Shown here: one piece after another, positions 55,901 to 64,000 of the stretch | Layout: each line of letters starts with the position of its first letter | Numbering within the stretch: position 1 is the stretch's first letter | Made by a program: the position numbers and the translations under genes | The notes under the pieces: generated by a model | The model's database searches: none | What the model was told of the DNA's origin: nothing | What the model saw: only the letters and a program-made list of their open reading frames with translations | Origin: a bacterium | Lineage (GTDB): Bacteria > Myxococcota > UBA727 > JAUIJE01 | NCBI GenBank assembly: GCA_030431455.1 | Contig: JAUIJE010000007.1 | Span: 372,001-436,000, forward strand | Direction: 5' to 3' | Length of the DNA stretch: 64,000 nucleotides

Positions 55901-58900
55901 TAGGCGAGCGCCTGGCGCACAATCTCTTCCGGGTCCTGCGCGCGCTCGGCGAGCTCGACCAGCCGCCGGCGGGCTTCGGGCCCGGCGCGTTCGTCGTCGA
56001 CGATGCGGTAGAGCACCGAGCGCTCTTGGTCCACGTCGCCGGCGAGCAGCGCGAGCTCGGCCCGGGCGTACAGGCTCGGCAGGTTGCCGATGGCCGCGAG
56101 CACCCGTTCGCCCGCGGTGCGCCGGCCCAGCAACACGAGCAGGCCCGCCTCGGCCAACGTGTCATCGACCACTTCGAGACACGCCTCGGTCAGGCCCTCC
56201 TCCACCGCCAAGCGGTAGGCCTGGTCGGCCAACGCGCCGTCGTCGTCCCCCGGCTCCCGGCGCGCGTCCATGAGCACGTCGAACGCCCCTTGCGCGTCCT
56301 TCATCTCGGTGCGGCGGAACGTGGCCTGCCGCTGCACCGCCGTGCGCCGCTGCTCATCGTCGAGGTCGCTTTTCACCTGCCGCCCGTAGAGCTCGTCCAC
56401 CACCACGATGCGCCGCGCGGCCTGGGCCAGACGCAGCACTTCCTCGGCGGTGTCCGGATCCCCGGCCGCGTCCACCCACCCCATCAGGCAGAGGTCGAGG
56501 TCGGGGTCGTCCCCCGTGGTCTGCACCGCCACCTCCACCGCGCGGCGGAACAGCGCCACCCGCGCCTCGTCGTCCACCGCCACCGGTGCGGCCGCGAGCA
56601 CGTGCCGGGCGCTTCGCGGCTCTTTGCGGGCCAAGGCCAACTCCGCCCGTCGGAGCAACGCGGCATCGCCGAGCGGCTGCACCGCGGCGAGCTCATCGAG
56701 GGCGGCGGCCGCGGCGTCGAGGTCCGCGCCCTGCTCGGCCATGTCCACGATGCGCAGGATCTCGTCGCCGCGCGCGTCTTCCTGCAGGTAGCGCTGGGTC
56801 AACAAGCGCAACGGATACCGCTCGGGCCCCATCGGCCGGCACACCAACGCCTCGGCCAGCGCCGCGCGTTCGTCGTCGTCGCGCCGGTCAAACCGCAGCC
56901 GGAACAGCGCGCTGTGGGCCGCCCGGTACACCGCCACATCCGCGGCCGGCCGGGCCGCGGCCGCCCGCACCCCGGCGAGCCCCTCGGCCTCGAGACGGTC
57001 CCGCAGCCCCTGCGCGTCCGGCGCGAAGGCTGACAATGTCTCTGCAGCGACCGGGGCGATGGCCTGCAGCCCTTCGAGCGCGGCGGCCGCTCCCTCCAGG
57101 CGCGCGGTGAGCCCAAAGCGAACCAGGCCCCGCGCCTCTTCGGCGAACGCATCCGCGAACCGATCAAACGTCTGCCGCGCGGCCCACGGCCCCCGGGCGC
57201 GCCGGGTCCGGGCCACGTGCGCGACGCCGAAGCGCGACACCACCCCGGCCACCCCGGCCTCGGACAGGCCGTCGACCACCTCCACCGCGGTCTGGTCGTC
57301 GACCGGCGCCAAAGCCTCGCCGAGCGTGCGCAGGAACGCGTCGAGGTCGGCGCCGCGGCTTTTGCCCATCGCCACCAGCACCACCCGGCGGTCGGCGGCG
57401 GTTCCGCGGGCCAGCGCGTGCTGGACCAAGGCGAGCGGGTCGGCCCCGGCGTCGAGCATCACCCCGGCCGCGAGCCCCCACAGGGCAGCGGGGGCGGCGT
57501 CGAGCCCCCACAATGTTTCTGCATCTTCCCGTTGCGGTCGCCGGGCCAATTCCTCGCCCAAGAACGTCGCCAACGCGTCGTCGCCGGCGCTTTGGCGCAG
57601 CTCTCGCTCGAGCGCTTTGAGCTCTGCGTCGTCGGGGTCATCCGCCCGCGCGGCTTGGACCTCGGGGAGCGCCTCCGCGCCACGTCCCAGCCCGACGAGG
57701 ACCTCGCCCTTGCGCCGGATGAGCTCGCGCCGTTCGACCCCGTCCACGTCGGCGATGCGGCGCGACAACGCCGCGACCAGCCCTTCTTGGTCGTCTGCGG
57801 CCTCGAGGGTCTCCAGGTACTCACCCCACACCACCCGGTCCTGCCCGTCCACCTCGATCAACATCTCGAGGTGGCGGGCGGCCCGGGCATGGTCGCCGAG
57901 CCCTTCGCGCAACACCGCCACCGCCTCCAGCCGCAGGTCCCGCGCTTCTTTGGCCTCGGCCGCGTCCGCGGCGCGCTCCAGCACGTCGACCACTTGGCTC
58001 CAGGCCTCGGCGTCGCGGAATCGCCGCAGCACCTGTTTGCGCAGCCCCGGATCCAATGCCCATGTCTGCGCGCACGCGTCCGCCCGTGCGATCAACACCC
58101 CGACGTCGACGTCGGCCTGGGCGAGGACCTCCGCGGCCTGGACGAGCAACGCCTCTGCGCCTGCGGGGTCCGCTTGTCGGGCGGCGTCGGCCAGGGCGAT
58201 GAGCCGATCCGCGGCCCGGGCGGGAGACACGTCCTGCTCCTGGCCCACCGCCAACAACACCAAGCTGCTGCGGTCGGAAAAGCGGTCCGCGAGGGGCACC
58301 ACGACCTCGGCAGGAAGCGTGGCCCCGGCGTCGGCGGCCACGCACACCGCATCGACCAGAGGCGCGGCCGCGGCATCGCCCAATGTCAACGCTTCGGCCG
58401 CCACCGCGGCGGGGTCCGCGCCGGCGATGCGCGACAGCAAATCGCTGTCGTCGGCAAAATCCTCCCGGGCCATCGCCTCGACCAACGTGGCCAGCGCCCG
58501 GCGAGCATCCTCTTCGTCCTCGAGCAGGAGCTTGGCCGCGTACAACAGCGCGTCGGTGGGGACCGCGTCGCCCTCCCCGCGCATCTGCTCGATGAGGGCG
58601 AAGGCAGCCGCCCGGTCGTGGGCCTCCCGCAAACACGCCAGGTGCTCGGCGCGCAACCCCGGTCCGTCGTAGAGCGCGCGCGCGTCCCGGAACAGGTCAG
58701 CCGCCGCCCCCGGGTTCTTGTGCCGCTCGAGGGTGTCGCGGGCCAACCACAACAGGCGGGCCAGGCGTTCGTCCTCGGTGCCGGCCTCGAGGTGGCGCAA
58801 CCGGTCGCCGGCGTGCCGCGCGGCGTCGAGGTCGCCCAACTCCCGACCCAATGCTTCTGCACGAGTCAAGGCTTGCACGTCGTTGGGCACCCGTTCGGCC

Positions 58901-61900
58901 CGGTCCGCCCAGGCCTTGAGCGCCACCTCGGCCTGCCCGGCGTGCTCGGCCGCCACCGCGAGCCGGCCCAGCAACGCCACTGTCTCCTCGGCATCGCCGC
59001 CCCCGTCCTCGAGCAGCGTGCGCAGGCTGATCACCGCGTCGCCAAACTCCTCGCGCAGCTCGGCCAACCGCGCCCGGCGCAGCTCGGACCGCCGGGTGAG
59101 CTTGCCCAGGGCCGCGGCCTCGTCGAGGGTGGCCAACGCTTCGTTCTCGTCGCCCGCGTCTTCGAGCAGGCCGGCGATGCGCTCGAGCACCGTGCGCCGA
59201 CCGCCGAGCAGCTCGGTCCCGTCTTCAAACTCGTCGAGAATGTTCTGCAGGTGGCGCGCGGCTTGGGCCGGCTCGCCGAGGGCGGTCTCGACCTCGACCA
59301 GGTCGTCGACGATGGCGTCGGACCGCGGATGGCGGGACAGACCCGCGAGCAAGGTCTTGCGGGCGGCGGCCATGTCGTCGAGCGACTCGCGTTCGATGCG
59401 CGCCTTCTTCCGCACCAGGCCGATGTCCTGGGCTTGCTCGAGGGCGCCGCTGGCGAGCAGCGCCCCGATTTCGTCGGCCGCCTCGGCGGGCTTTTTGATC
59501 GTGAGCAGCAGCTCCACGCGGCGGCCCCGCAGCGAGCTGAGCTGGGGGTTGGCCTCGAGGGCGATGCCCGCCAGCTCGGCGGCGAACGCGGGGTTTTCCA
59601 GTTGCTGCTCGGCGATTTCCGCGAGGTAAGCGTAGGTCTGGGCGCGTTGGGCCGGGGCCTCGGCCGCGTCCGCCAAGCGCCGGCGCACGTCGATGGCGCC
59701 GGCCACGTCCCCGCTGTCGCGCAGGTAGCGCTCCAATGCCAATGCAGTGGTGCGCTGACCAGGGTTGAGTTCGAGGGCCTCGGCCCGGGTGACCGCGGCC
59801 AAGTCCGGTCGCTCGCACATGCGGTCTTGCACGTCGGCCACGAGTTCGAGCCCGAGCCCGAGGGCCTCGCCGCTCAGGCCCTCGGCGTAGGCCCGCGCCG
59901 CGTCCAACGCCCCGTCGGCGTCGTCCACCGCCCGGTACAACTCGACCAACGCCCGGTGACAGGGCGACGGGTCCTCGAGCCGGTCCGCGGCAAACCGGTA
60001 GGCGGCGATGGCCAGGCGCGGCTTCACCAGGATGCCCGCCAGCAGCGCGGCCGCCTCCTCCGCGCACACGCCCGCCTCTTGGGCTTCGGCCAACGCACGG
60101 GCGTGGGCGATGTGGGCCCGGACCCGGAGCCGGTGGCTGTTGGTGGCCTCCGCCACCGTCATCAAGCGCTGAAAGGGCGTGTCCGACGCCGGCCGCTCCC
60201 GGGCGGCGCGGATCCAGGCCCGCACCGCGGCCTCGCGCTCCCCGAGGCTGTCGTACAGGGTGTCGCCCAGCCCCACGAGCAGCGCGATGCGATCCGCGGG
60301 CTCCATCGGCAACCGCGACCGGCGGGCGAGTTCGCGGGCATAGCCGGCGTGGTCACCGGCCTCGTGCAGGGCCGCGGCGTATTCCTTCGATAGTTCTATA
60401 TTTGTCGAATCAGCCCACACCGCGTCCGCGAACGCCTCCGCCGCGCGGCGGGGATCGCCGAGCTGGTCGCGGGCGAGCCGGGCCCGATCCGCGTCCACCG
60501 CGGCCCGGTCGGGCTCGTCGCCCAGCCGGGCCGCCAACTGCCCCAACGCGTCGTAGGCGTCCGCGTGCCGGTCGGCCGCCCGCAGCAGGTCGACCAACGA
60601 CCGCAGCTGCACGATCGCTTCCCGGTGATCGCCCAAGCCCACCGCGAGCTGCCGCGCCCGGGCCTCGACCTCGACGGACCGCCCTTCGGCGGCGTCGATC
60701 ACGTCGTGGACCAAACCGGCGATGAGGCCGTCCTCGGCCCCGGCCTGGGACGCCGCCTCCAACCGCACCATCGCGTCATCGGCGTGCCCACGCTTCAACA
60801 GGGTCGTCACCACCCGGCCGAGGGGCTCCCCCGCGTAGGGGAAGCGGTTGAGCCACGCGATCTGCACATCGAACGCCTGCTCTTTGTCGAGCGGGCGCAA
60901 CGCATCGGTCAGCCGCTTGAACCACGCCTCGGCCTCGGGCTCGGTCGCGGCTTGGTCGACGAGCCGCTCGCCCACCCGCCGCAAGGCGGAGGTCGCGCTC
61001 TCTTCCTCGGCGAGGGCAAAACCCAATGTCAACACATCCGGACTCTGCTCCCCGCCGTCCACCTGGGCCATCAGACCCGCCAGCGCGAGGTCGCGCCGCC
61101 CCGCCTGCTGACGTCGCTCCGCCGCGGCCACGAGGTAGGCCGCCCGCTCGAGACGGCGCCCAAAGTCTTCGAACGCGTCCGCGGCCGCCAGCGGCTCGCT
61201 GTGCGCTTCGGTGTCGGCCAGGAAGGCCTCCACGTCGGCGTCCGACTCGTTTCTCTCCGCGAGCACCCGCCCCGCCCGGAGCCGGGCCGTGGGCTGGTCG
61301 GCCAACGGCCCGTCCGGGGCCACCAACGCCCGCAGCTGTTCGGTCGGGACCCGGCCGATGTCGGCGGCCTCGTCGCCCACCGGGCCCACCAGCGCGGGGA
61401 GGTGCCCGGTGCGCAACGCCGCGTCCAGCCACTCCTCGACGACCGCGCCTCCCAGGGCGTGGGCTTGTTCGAACGCGGCCGCGGCCGCGGCCGGCCCCGC
61501 TCCCCCGGGGGCGTCCTCCAACCGGGCCAACCGTGCATAGTGGGCGGCGGCCACGTCGGCCTCGAGGCTCGTGACGAAGTCGCCCACCACCAAGCTGCGC
61601 AACTCGTCGCGCTCCAGGTCCGCGTCCTCGAGGGCCCGGGCCAGGGTGGCGCGGCGCAGGCCGTCGGCGCCGTCGTCGAGACCGACCAGGGCCCGGTGGG
61701 CGAGCTTTTGTTGCCCCGCCGCCTCCGCCCGCTCGGACACCATCCGGCGCACGTCGGGCGACACTTTGCCAAACGCCCCGGCCACGTGTTCGGCGAGGGC
61801 GTCGGGGGCCTCGGCGAACAGCTCGACCACCGGCTCCACCGCGGCCATGCCCGTGGCCAGCGCTTGGCCCATCACGTCCGCCGCCGCGGTGTGGGCGTCG

Positions 61901-63885
61901 GCGCGCAAGAACAAGCGCGCGGCGTCGGTGAGCAACGCGGCCCGCTCCCGGTCGGTGCTCGCCTTGTCCGCGTCGCCGCTGAGCAGCTCCGCCAATGGTT
62001 CTGGATCGCCCATCAGGGCCAAGGCCTCGGCCTCGACCCGGATCACGTCCCGGCTGCGGTCGGCGTCGTCGAGGCGGCCGAGCACCGCCCTGGCCCGCTC
62101 GGGGTCGCCGGGCTTGCCCCGGGCCACATAGAGCCGCGCGACCTTGACCGCGGCGGGCACGGGGATCGGGTCCTGGGTGGCCAGGGGCAAGAGCGCCTCG
62201 ATCGCCCCGGCCAGGTCGTCGTCGCGCTCGAGCAGGGCCGCCTGGCGGACCGCGATGTCCGCGTCCTGGGGCAGGATCGAACGCGCCTGCGCGAGGGCGG
62301 CCTTGGCCGCGCCCCGCTCGCCCTGGGCCTCGGAAAGCTCGGCGCTGAGCACAAACACCGCGGCCCGGTCCTCGGGCCGTTGGGTCTTGTCCGCCACCGC
62401 GAGCAGGCGGGTCATCAACTCGGCGGCGTGGGTGAGCTCCCCTTGCTGGATGTGAATGTCGATGAGCCGGCGCAGGGCGTCCACCCGGTCCCGCTTGCGC
62501 AGGGCCCGGCGCAGCAACGTCTTGGCCGCGTCGGGACCCTCCAGGTCGTTGGCCACCTCGGCCAAGAACACCGCCACCGCCTCGGCCTCGTCCTCATCGG
62601 TGATGCGCTCGAGGGCTTGACGCCCCACCCGCAATGCCTCTGCACCGCGATCCGCAGACGCCAAAACCCGCGCGTAGTGCGCGCCGCTCTCGCCCCAGGT
62701 GGGGTCCGCGTTCCAGGCTTTCTCGGCCAAGGGCAGACGCAGCGCGCGATCCGCCACCGCTTCGGCCGCGGCCAAAAACGCCCGCGCGCTCACCCAGGTC
62801 TCGTCCCGCTCGTCGGCGGCCTCGCCCAGGCGGCTCAGCCGCGCGGCCCGCTCCTTGTCGTCGAGACCGAGGGCGTCGACGTGCGCGGAGAGCACCCCGA
62901 GGTGGTCGGGGGCGCGGTCCACCGCCGCCTTGACCACGTCGTCGGCCTCATGTTTGCGCCGCTCGTCCGCGCGCAGGACCTCGACCACAAACGGCACCAA
63001 CGCCGCCGGGGGCGGCCCCGCGTCGAGCAGCGCATCGACCGCCGCGATCCTCTTGTCGGGATTTTGCATGTCGAGGCTGTCGGCGAACACCGCCAGCGCC
63101 ACCGCGTCCTCGAGCGCCCCCCGTTTCAGAGACCGCGCCTTTTTCCAGCCATCGGGCCGATCCTGGGACCACCCCCGCAATGCCAATGCACCGCGGCCGA
63201 GGTTGGCCTCGTGAATGCGCACCTCGCCCATCGCCGGCACCTTCCAACCGTAGGACGGCAAAAGCGTGCCAAACACCGCCCGCAGCACATCCGCGCGGCG
63301 CACCAGCCCGTGGGCTTTTTTCCCCCCCGGGACCTCGATGGCCTCGAGCATGCCCTGGGCGAGGTCGAGCCGGGGCCGGTGGGCCCGCCCGAAGGGAATC
63401 ACCTCGTGCACGACGGTGGCCAGCCCCGCGTCGCCGGCGGCCACGAACACCGCGCGGGCGCGCACCACCACCGGGCCGCTCGGGCCTTGGACCTCGGCGA
63501 GCAGCTCCACCCCACCGCCCCGCGAGCGCTGGCGCAACAGCTTGATGCCCAGCTGCTCGAGCCGGTCGCGCGCGAACAGGCTCTCGAAATCGAACGTCAT
63601 GTCCAACGCCCGCAAGCGCAGCCGCTTGTCGATGAACCGCTCCGCGCCGCCGGTGACGTCGAGGGGGAACGCGACGTCCGGTACCTCGAACAACGCGGTG
63701 CGGATCTTCACCCCCTCGACGCGCTCGCAGTTTTCGAGCGCGAGCATCGCCTTGCCGTTTTCGAAACGCAGGTCGAAGCCGAGCTGTTCGGGGGTGCCTT
63801 CTTCGGTCACCGCCGGGGCCTTCGCCACCGGTTCGGAAGGGGGTCCCACCGGGACCAGCAACGGGCGGTCGTCGTCGCGGCTCAT
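49975..63885 (-). CDS. Giant TPR-repeat scaffold protein
   Basis: The frame encodes 4,636 residues without interruption. The first about 250 residues have a mixed alpha/beta character with PilZ-like or sensor-like features (not assigned). After that come dozens of TPR-like helix pairs across the entire length, e.g. AVYERLYRLTQDQSYRERAALLEG. The last about 330 residues (around LAPDGFGEPLQEMLRMLAPALEDMF to the end) form a distinct helical domain. No membrane segment or signal peptide is visible. I used the ATG at 63885. It probably organises a large complex or regulates gliding, division or development; no partner is identifiable. Ten copies of the CAATG-N4-TGSA motif lie within it in one orientation. 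Confidence 0.85.
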   Translation of the reverse strand: MSRDDDRPLLVPVGPPSEPVAKAPAVTEEGTPEQLGFDLRFENGKAMLALENCERVEGVKIRTALFEVPDVAFPLDVTGGAERFIDKRLRLRALDMTFDFESLFARDRLEQLGIKLLRQRSRGGGVELLAEVQGPSGPVVVRARAVFVAAGDAGLATVVHEVIPFGRAHRPRLDLAQGMLEAIEVPGGKKAHGLVRRADVLRAVFGTLLPSYGWKVPAMGEVRIHEANLGRGALALRGWSQDRPDGWKKARSLKRGALEDAVALAVFADSLDMQNPDKRIAAVDALLDAGPPPAALVPFVVEVLRADERRKHEADDVVKAAVDRAPDHLGVLSAHVDALGLDDKERAARLSRLGEAADERDETWVSARAFLAAAEAVADRALRLPLAEKAWNADPTWGESGAHYARVLASADRGAEALRVGRQALERITDEDEAEAVAVFLAEVANDLEGPDAAKTLLRRALRKRDRVDALRRLIDIHIQQGELTHAAELMTRLLAVADKTQRPEDRAAVFVLSAELSEAQGERGAAKAALAQARSILPQDADIAVRQAALLERDDDLAGAIEALLPLATQDPIPVPAAVKVARLYVARGKPGDPERARAVLGRLDDADRSRDVIRVEAEALALMGDPEPLAELLSGDADKASTDRERAALLTDAARLFLRADAHTAAADVMGQALATGMAAVEPVVELFAEAPDALAEHVAGAFGKVSPDVRRMVSERAEAAGQQKLAHRALVGLDDGADGLRRATLARALEDADLERDELRSLVVGDFVTSLEADVAAAHYARLARLEDAPGGAGPAAAAAAFEQAHALGGAVVEEWLDAALRTGHLPALVGPVGDEAADIGRVPTEQLRALVAPDGPLADQPTARLRAGRVLAERNESDADVEAFLADTEAHSEPLAAADAFEDFGRRLERAAYLVAAAERRQQAGRRDLALAGLMAQVDGGEQSPDVLTLGFALAEEESATSALRRVGERLVDQAATEPEAEAWFKRLTDALRPLDKEQAFDVQIAWLNRFPYAGEPLGRVVTTLLKRGHADDAMVRLEAASQAGAEDGLIAGLVHDVIDAAEGRSVEVEARARQLAVGLGDHREAIVQLRSLVDLLRAADRHADAYDALGQLAARLGDEPDRAAVDADRARLARDQLGDPRRAAEAFADAVWADSTNIELSKEYAAALHEAGDHAGYARELARRSRLPMEPADRIALLVGLGDTLYDSLGEREAAVRAWIRAARERPASDTPFQRLMTVAEATNSHRLRVRAHIAHARALAEAQEAGVCAEEAAALLAGILVKPRLAIAAYRFAADRLEDPSPCHRALVELYRAVDDADGALDAARAYAEGLSGEALGLGLELVADVQDRMCERPDLAAVTRAEALELNPGQRTTALALERYLRDSGDVAGAIDVRRRLADAAEAPAQRAQTYAYLAEIAEQQLENPAFAAELAGIALEANPQLSSLRGRRVELLLTIKKPAEAADEIGALLASGALEQAQDIGLVRKKARIERESLDDMAAARKTLLAGLSRHPRSDAIVDDLVEVETALGEPAQAARHLQNILDEFEDGTELLGGRRTVLERIAGLLEDAGDENEALATLDEAAALGKLTRRSELRRARLAELREEFGDAVISLRTLLEDGGGDAEETVALLGRLAVAAEHAGQAEVALKAWADRAERVPNDVQALTRAEALGRELGDLDAARHAGDRLRHLEAGTEDERLARLLWLARDTLERHKNPGAAADLFRDARALYDGPGLRAEHLACLREAHDRAAAFALIEQMRGEGDAVPTDALLYAAKLLLEDEEDARRALATLVEAMAREDFADDSDLLSRIAGADPAAVAAEALTLGDAAAAPLVDAVCVAADAGATLPAEVVVPLADRFSDRSSLVLLAVGQEQDVSPARAADRLIALADAARQADPAGAEALLVQAAEVLAQADVDVGVLIARADACAQTWALDPGLRKQVLRRFRDAEAWSQVVDVLERAADAAEAKEARDLRLEAVAVLREGLGDHARAARHLEMLIEVDGQDRVVWGEYLETLEAADDQEGLVAALSRRIADVDGVERRELIRRKGEVLVGLGRGAEALPEVQAARADDPDDAELKALERELRQSAGDDALATFLGEELARRPQREDAETLWGLDAAPAALWGLAAGVMLDAGADPLALVQHALARGTAADRRVVLVAMGKSRGADLDAFLRTLGEALAPVDDQTAVEVVDGLSEAGVAGVVSRFGVAHVARTRRARGPWAARQTFDRFADAFAEEARGLVRFGLTARLEGAAAALEGLQAIAPVAAETLSAFAPDAQGLRDRLEAEGLAGVRAAAARPAADVAVYRAAHSALFRLRFDRRDDDERAALAEALVCRPMGPERYPLRLLTQRYLQEDARGDEILRIVDMAEQGADLDAAAAALDELAAVQPLGDAALLRRAELALARKEPRSARHVLAAAPVAVDDEARVALFRRAVEVAVQTTGDDPDLDLCLMGWVDAAGDPDTAEEVLRLAQAARRIVVVDELYGRQVKSDLDDEQRRTAVQRQATFRRTEMKDAQGAFDVLMDARREPGDDDGALADQAYRLAVEEGLTEACLEVVDDTLAEAGLLVLLGRRTAGERVLAAIGNLPSLYARAELALLAGDVDQERSVLYRIVDDERAGPEARRRLVELAERAQDPEEIVRQALAYLREFAADDRVVEALAVALDQAPDQVVQGSLDVIRRFALDQEHTKTRAGSLLIEAWSRASARAGSEDDALAALRALAEQRDDDASWGAYLRRVLAAGRADAFDEAVLANAGRHPLLAQCAADAPDDMGRALSRVPDEEARAILALADERGALTHPALQHRLVGLLQAEGKPVDAARALLRIPCATLDERRAQALRAAALLTEGRAELEAMACLLSLPLAAYDDDVRRAAVSVAEQVGPAALPLLVRVAESTAHDKEDVDRVLFKAMRTDDDAMAVAVAAWRLRQDPRDKAARNLVANRGTESARAFFGAALALDGEASPVAQPPTEQIARAQALRFRDVALDAPRPRPETLLDRARMLSRDDRRRAWRELAEDETNQGHHLDAARYLLRSGASLSDAPIDIRLAADPALADLEVRVHAVASAISEDPTLDAAGRSRLLALFSSLDDAGYAGADDRALVFGDEPDPGVGPLVDRLDRGQRISLGMTFARRGRHLSPGDRAGLAALALAAGQGALAAALHPGLRPGAGPLPSALTVAELSRREPASPTAALGVALLELATRGTSFEAERRIQALAEQAGAHAALDASLGRELRLRDGQDEAVDRWLDRARLRAEQLEDVTGALACARQAAALAPARRGAVDAWVRFAEVAQRPDELVAALEAREPLLEENEREEALLRRARVHLDDRQEPAAALALLAAAAERDPTEAVLAMWAECAEATGDRRAAAAAYRRAADVADDGETRAGLRRRAADHMFELGDREEAIFLLADSGAEGHAPSLDEAEEKARSLHAARALARVLEVRLDVEPSVEKKRGIALERARLFEQELHDRGAAIRILERQAVEDAQDLASRLALAEWYLDDRRILDAALAYESAASIPGLPAIAAAAPAREAACLLSALGDLERAGPLAERALSLGIADERVLTVATAFHRAHQNHARVDELLEKELELISDAKERAHLWMERARLRRRQLADADGARRAVHRVLELAPDHEEALAFMREAADETSSYGALRAALSRAAEVADEPQTAVTFLLEIATIDDRQFHDLRAAEASLDRALELRPDDASILVKKGELMAKRGNVDGLPAILERAEAAGVTDLPAMLQLVRGDALLVSGDRAGARAAFESATRDEEVGDRAWDRLLDVVQGDGEPDQYAAALRAAREASEDGDRIRQLAREEAAVWAEAGDEGAQLDALSALLDVEPGDTAALRQVRDLHFKRGRLERAEPRFAAWAEAATEDAERAKRLSEYGAFLLDEIGAEVKARHAFEAALDLDPQQPSALLRLAPVAYAARDYQTALELFDRIDPQDWSRGEADLLFMRADCALLLDRDDAQDRLRQVLRKDPKHVPALELMARQALRAGDHPAAEFALHTLSGLVDAHDDPLKAAKVFADLAELHIAHERKEDAVQTAERALELRPSAPEVLDVASRAYGLGGVYDKAIATLKRLDSILEAEDREPRLSRLAEYLERNGDEEQAVEVYERLYRLTQDQSYRERAALLEGTVKTPLPPPTPHTSTDGDAVDEPVLALRIQAQDLVGDHKYIEAVQLLRDAYDEGTRDAELARLGIVAARGAEDPANLVTFIEERLKAAEDQTEVRSLALEAGRAFWQQLAKPEKAAELLYLAHQADPENIDIRIELTSLYAEIPRLFAHAQTGVLQLLRRVPQSHRVYDIGAQLAARQRRAERARALASAAALLDPTRVLERHHLDASAAPQRPLQPLAEADIVQKLAPDGFGEPLQEMLRMLAPALEDMFVRNPDSAPLGRPLDEVSEGADALRQRLDALLPGREVRVLAGADDRLHVMPGDPFVVVLPLQIADADGLSAAWIARGLAVARLYGAMAELMPQTRLAELYYVLRTVLLDELPPNDPVRVMADHLKSRAGEAVIERAALIARDHLKDQAGLADMLAATRRTVDRFSLMASGSVVGALAAGPVPGVVDMPGPERAAQLGQSPRALDLLSFTAKDNMWILRTDLGLSEEQ
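52438..63190 (+). repeat. Dispersed 13-bp motif CAATG-N4-TGSA (cluster in giant gene)
   Basis: Exact copies on the plus strand begin at 52438, 53821, 54850, 57034, 57511, 58849, 59734, 61993, 62632 and 63178. Other exact copies in the window begin at 12396, 19687, 26140 and 43417 (plus strand) and 643 and 16343 (minus strand). In the giant gene every copy encodes nnT-GCA/CCA-nnn-nCA-TTG, all codons that are rare here; the copies at 643, 19687 and 26140 use other phases. Near-matches include CAATGCTGCAGGAGG at 36210 and 46410. I detected these by reading; the list may be incomplete. Confidence 0.75.
60384..60411. other. AT-rich palindromic island inside the giant gene
   Basis: TTCGA (60386-60390) and its complement TCGAA flank an AT-rich core containing ATAG-TT-CTAT. 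The codons it encodes in the minus-strand gene (ACA, AAT, ATA, GAA, CTA) are among the rarest seen in the window. It could be a protein-binding site or simply a local composition anomaly. Confidence 0.4.
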
Positions 63886-63953
63886 GGGTCGGCAAACTAG
63901 CAAACCCCTCGACGGGGAGCGAACTTGCGCCCCCGGTTTGCTACACTTGTCCG

Positions 63954-64000
63954 GTGGCGGTCATTCCGTTGGCGTTTGGGTTGTTGTTCGTGGCCGCGGG
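63954..64000 (+). CDS. Start of a plus-strand gene, probably a membrane or exported protein
   Basis: A GTG at 63954 opens a frame reading MAVIPLAFGLLFVAAG to the window edge, a hydrophobic N-terminus. It is divergent from the giant TPR gene 68 bp away. The rest lies outside the window, so no function can be suggested. Confidence 0.4.
   Translation, partial: MAVIPLAFGLLFVAA

Noticed and set aside
51712-57033. Very long plus-strand open frame opposite the giant TPR gene
   Set aside because: The minus-strand gene has coherent TPR sequence; long antisense frames arise from high GC third positions. The same applies to plus-strand frames at 815-3964, 57217-60393 and 60565-63900.
52438-63190. Motif copies explained only by conserved TPR codons
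   Set aside because: AEAL and ALAL repeats are frequent, yet most use GCC and CTC/CTG; motif copies use rare codons together, and copies outside the gene are in other reading phases.

Overview
The window is GC-rich (roughly 70% by eye) with densely packed, mostly minus-strand genes, frequent 4-bp ATGA/GTGA overlaps and GTG/TTG starts. The gene content fits a deltaproteobacterial lineage such as Myxococcota or Bradymonadota: a DUF4388 pseudo-receiver protein, a GAF/sigma-54 activator, a lipoxygenase, many lipoproteins, DivIVA, MshEN-type and very large TPR proteins. This placement is inferred from gene families; there is no rRNA marker. I saw no tRNA, rRNA, insertion sequence, phage gene or CRISPR array.

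Layout. 1-3553: partial TPR protein, sirtuin, secreted metallopeptidase, DUF167 and DivIVA genes, followed by a 49-bp tandem hairpin repeat (3769-3990). 4139-6153: proC, yggS and maf; together with divIVA and DUF167 this is the classic yggS-proC-divIVA-yggU neighbourhood. 6294-11050: secreted unknown protein, AraC regulator, lipoprotein alpha-amylase with a starch-binding domain, and a rhomboid-fold pseudoprotease. 11196-16421: greA, PH-like membrane protein, MATE transporter, mnmA and an MshEN-domain protein, then a 64-bp tandem hairpin array (16601-16893). 16949-20428: two divergent uncharacterised genes, queG, rnc and a degenerate phosphoesterase. 20593-24811: DUF4388 protein, a 130-bp tandem hairpin array (22141-22540), and a Tat-exported subunit paired with a GMC oxidoreductase. 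24815-33626: lipoxygenase, ChaN-like lipoprotein, small unknown proteins, YihY, Der with an acidic insert, a tiny SD-led ORF plus hairpin array, an AraC regulator and a lipoprotein. 33769-41936: ftsH, tilS, an MBL hydrolase, a membrane protein whose frame runs into the MBL gene, a sigma-54 activator, a serine-hydrolase lipoprotein and a membrane protein. 42089-44022: a 54-aa membrane peptide and a two-gene operon (PLP enzyme plus HEYVH protein). 44089-49911: a C4-CoA beta-oxidation or butanoyl-CoA operon. 49975-63885: one 4,636-residue TPR-type gene. The window ends in the first codons of a plus-strand gene.

Two DNA-level signals stand out beyond the genes. First, a dispersed 13-bp motif, CAATG-N4-TGSA, has about 16 exact copies found by eye, ten of them in one orientation inside the giant gene, and it lies in several reading phases. 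Second, there is a family of intergenic arrays of perfect inverted repeats with three-base loops, whose arms change in a compensatory way between copies.

Functionally, the window combines housekeeping (tRNA thiolation, lysidine and queuosine synthesis, ribosome assembly, membrane proteolysis, transcript cleavage), lipid and CoA metabolism (C4 acyl-CoA operon, lipoxygenase, GMC oxidase) and envelope or secreted proteins. The most novel protein-level candidate is the PLP enzyme/HEYVH pair.
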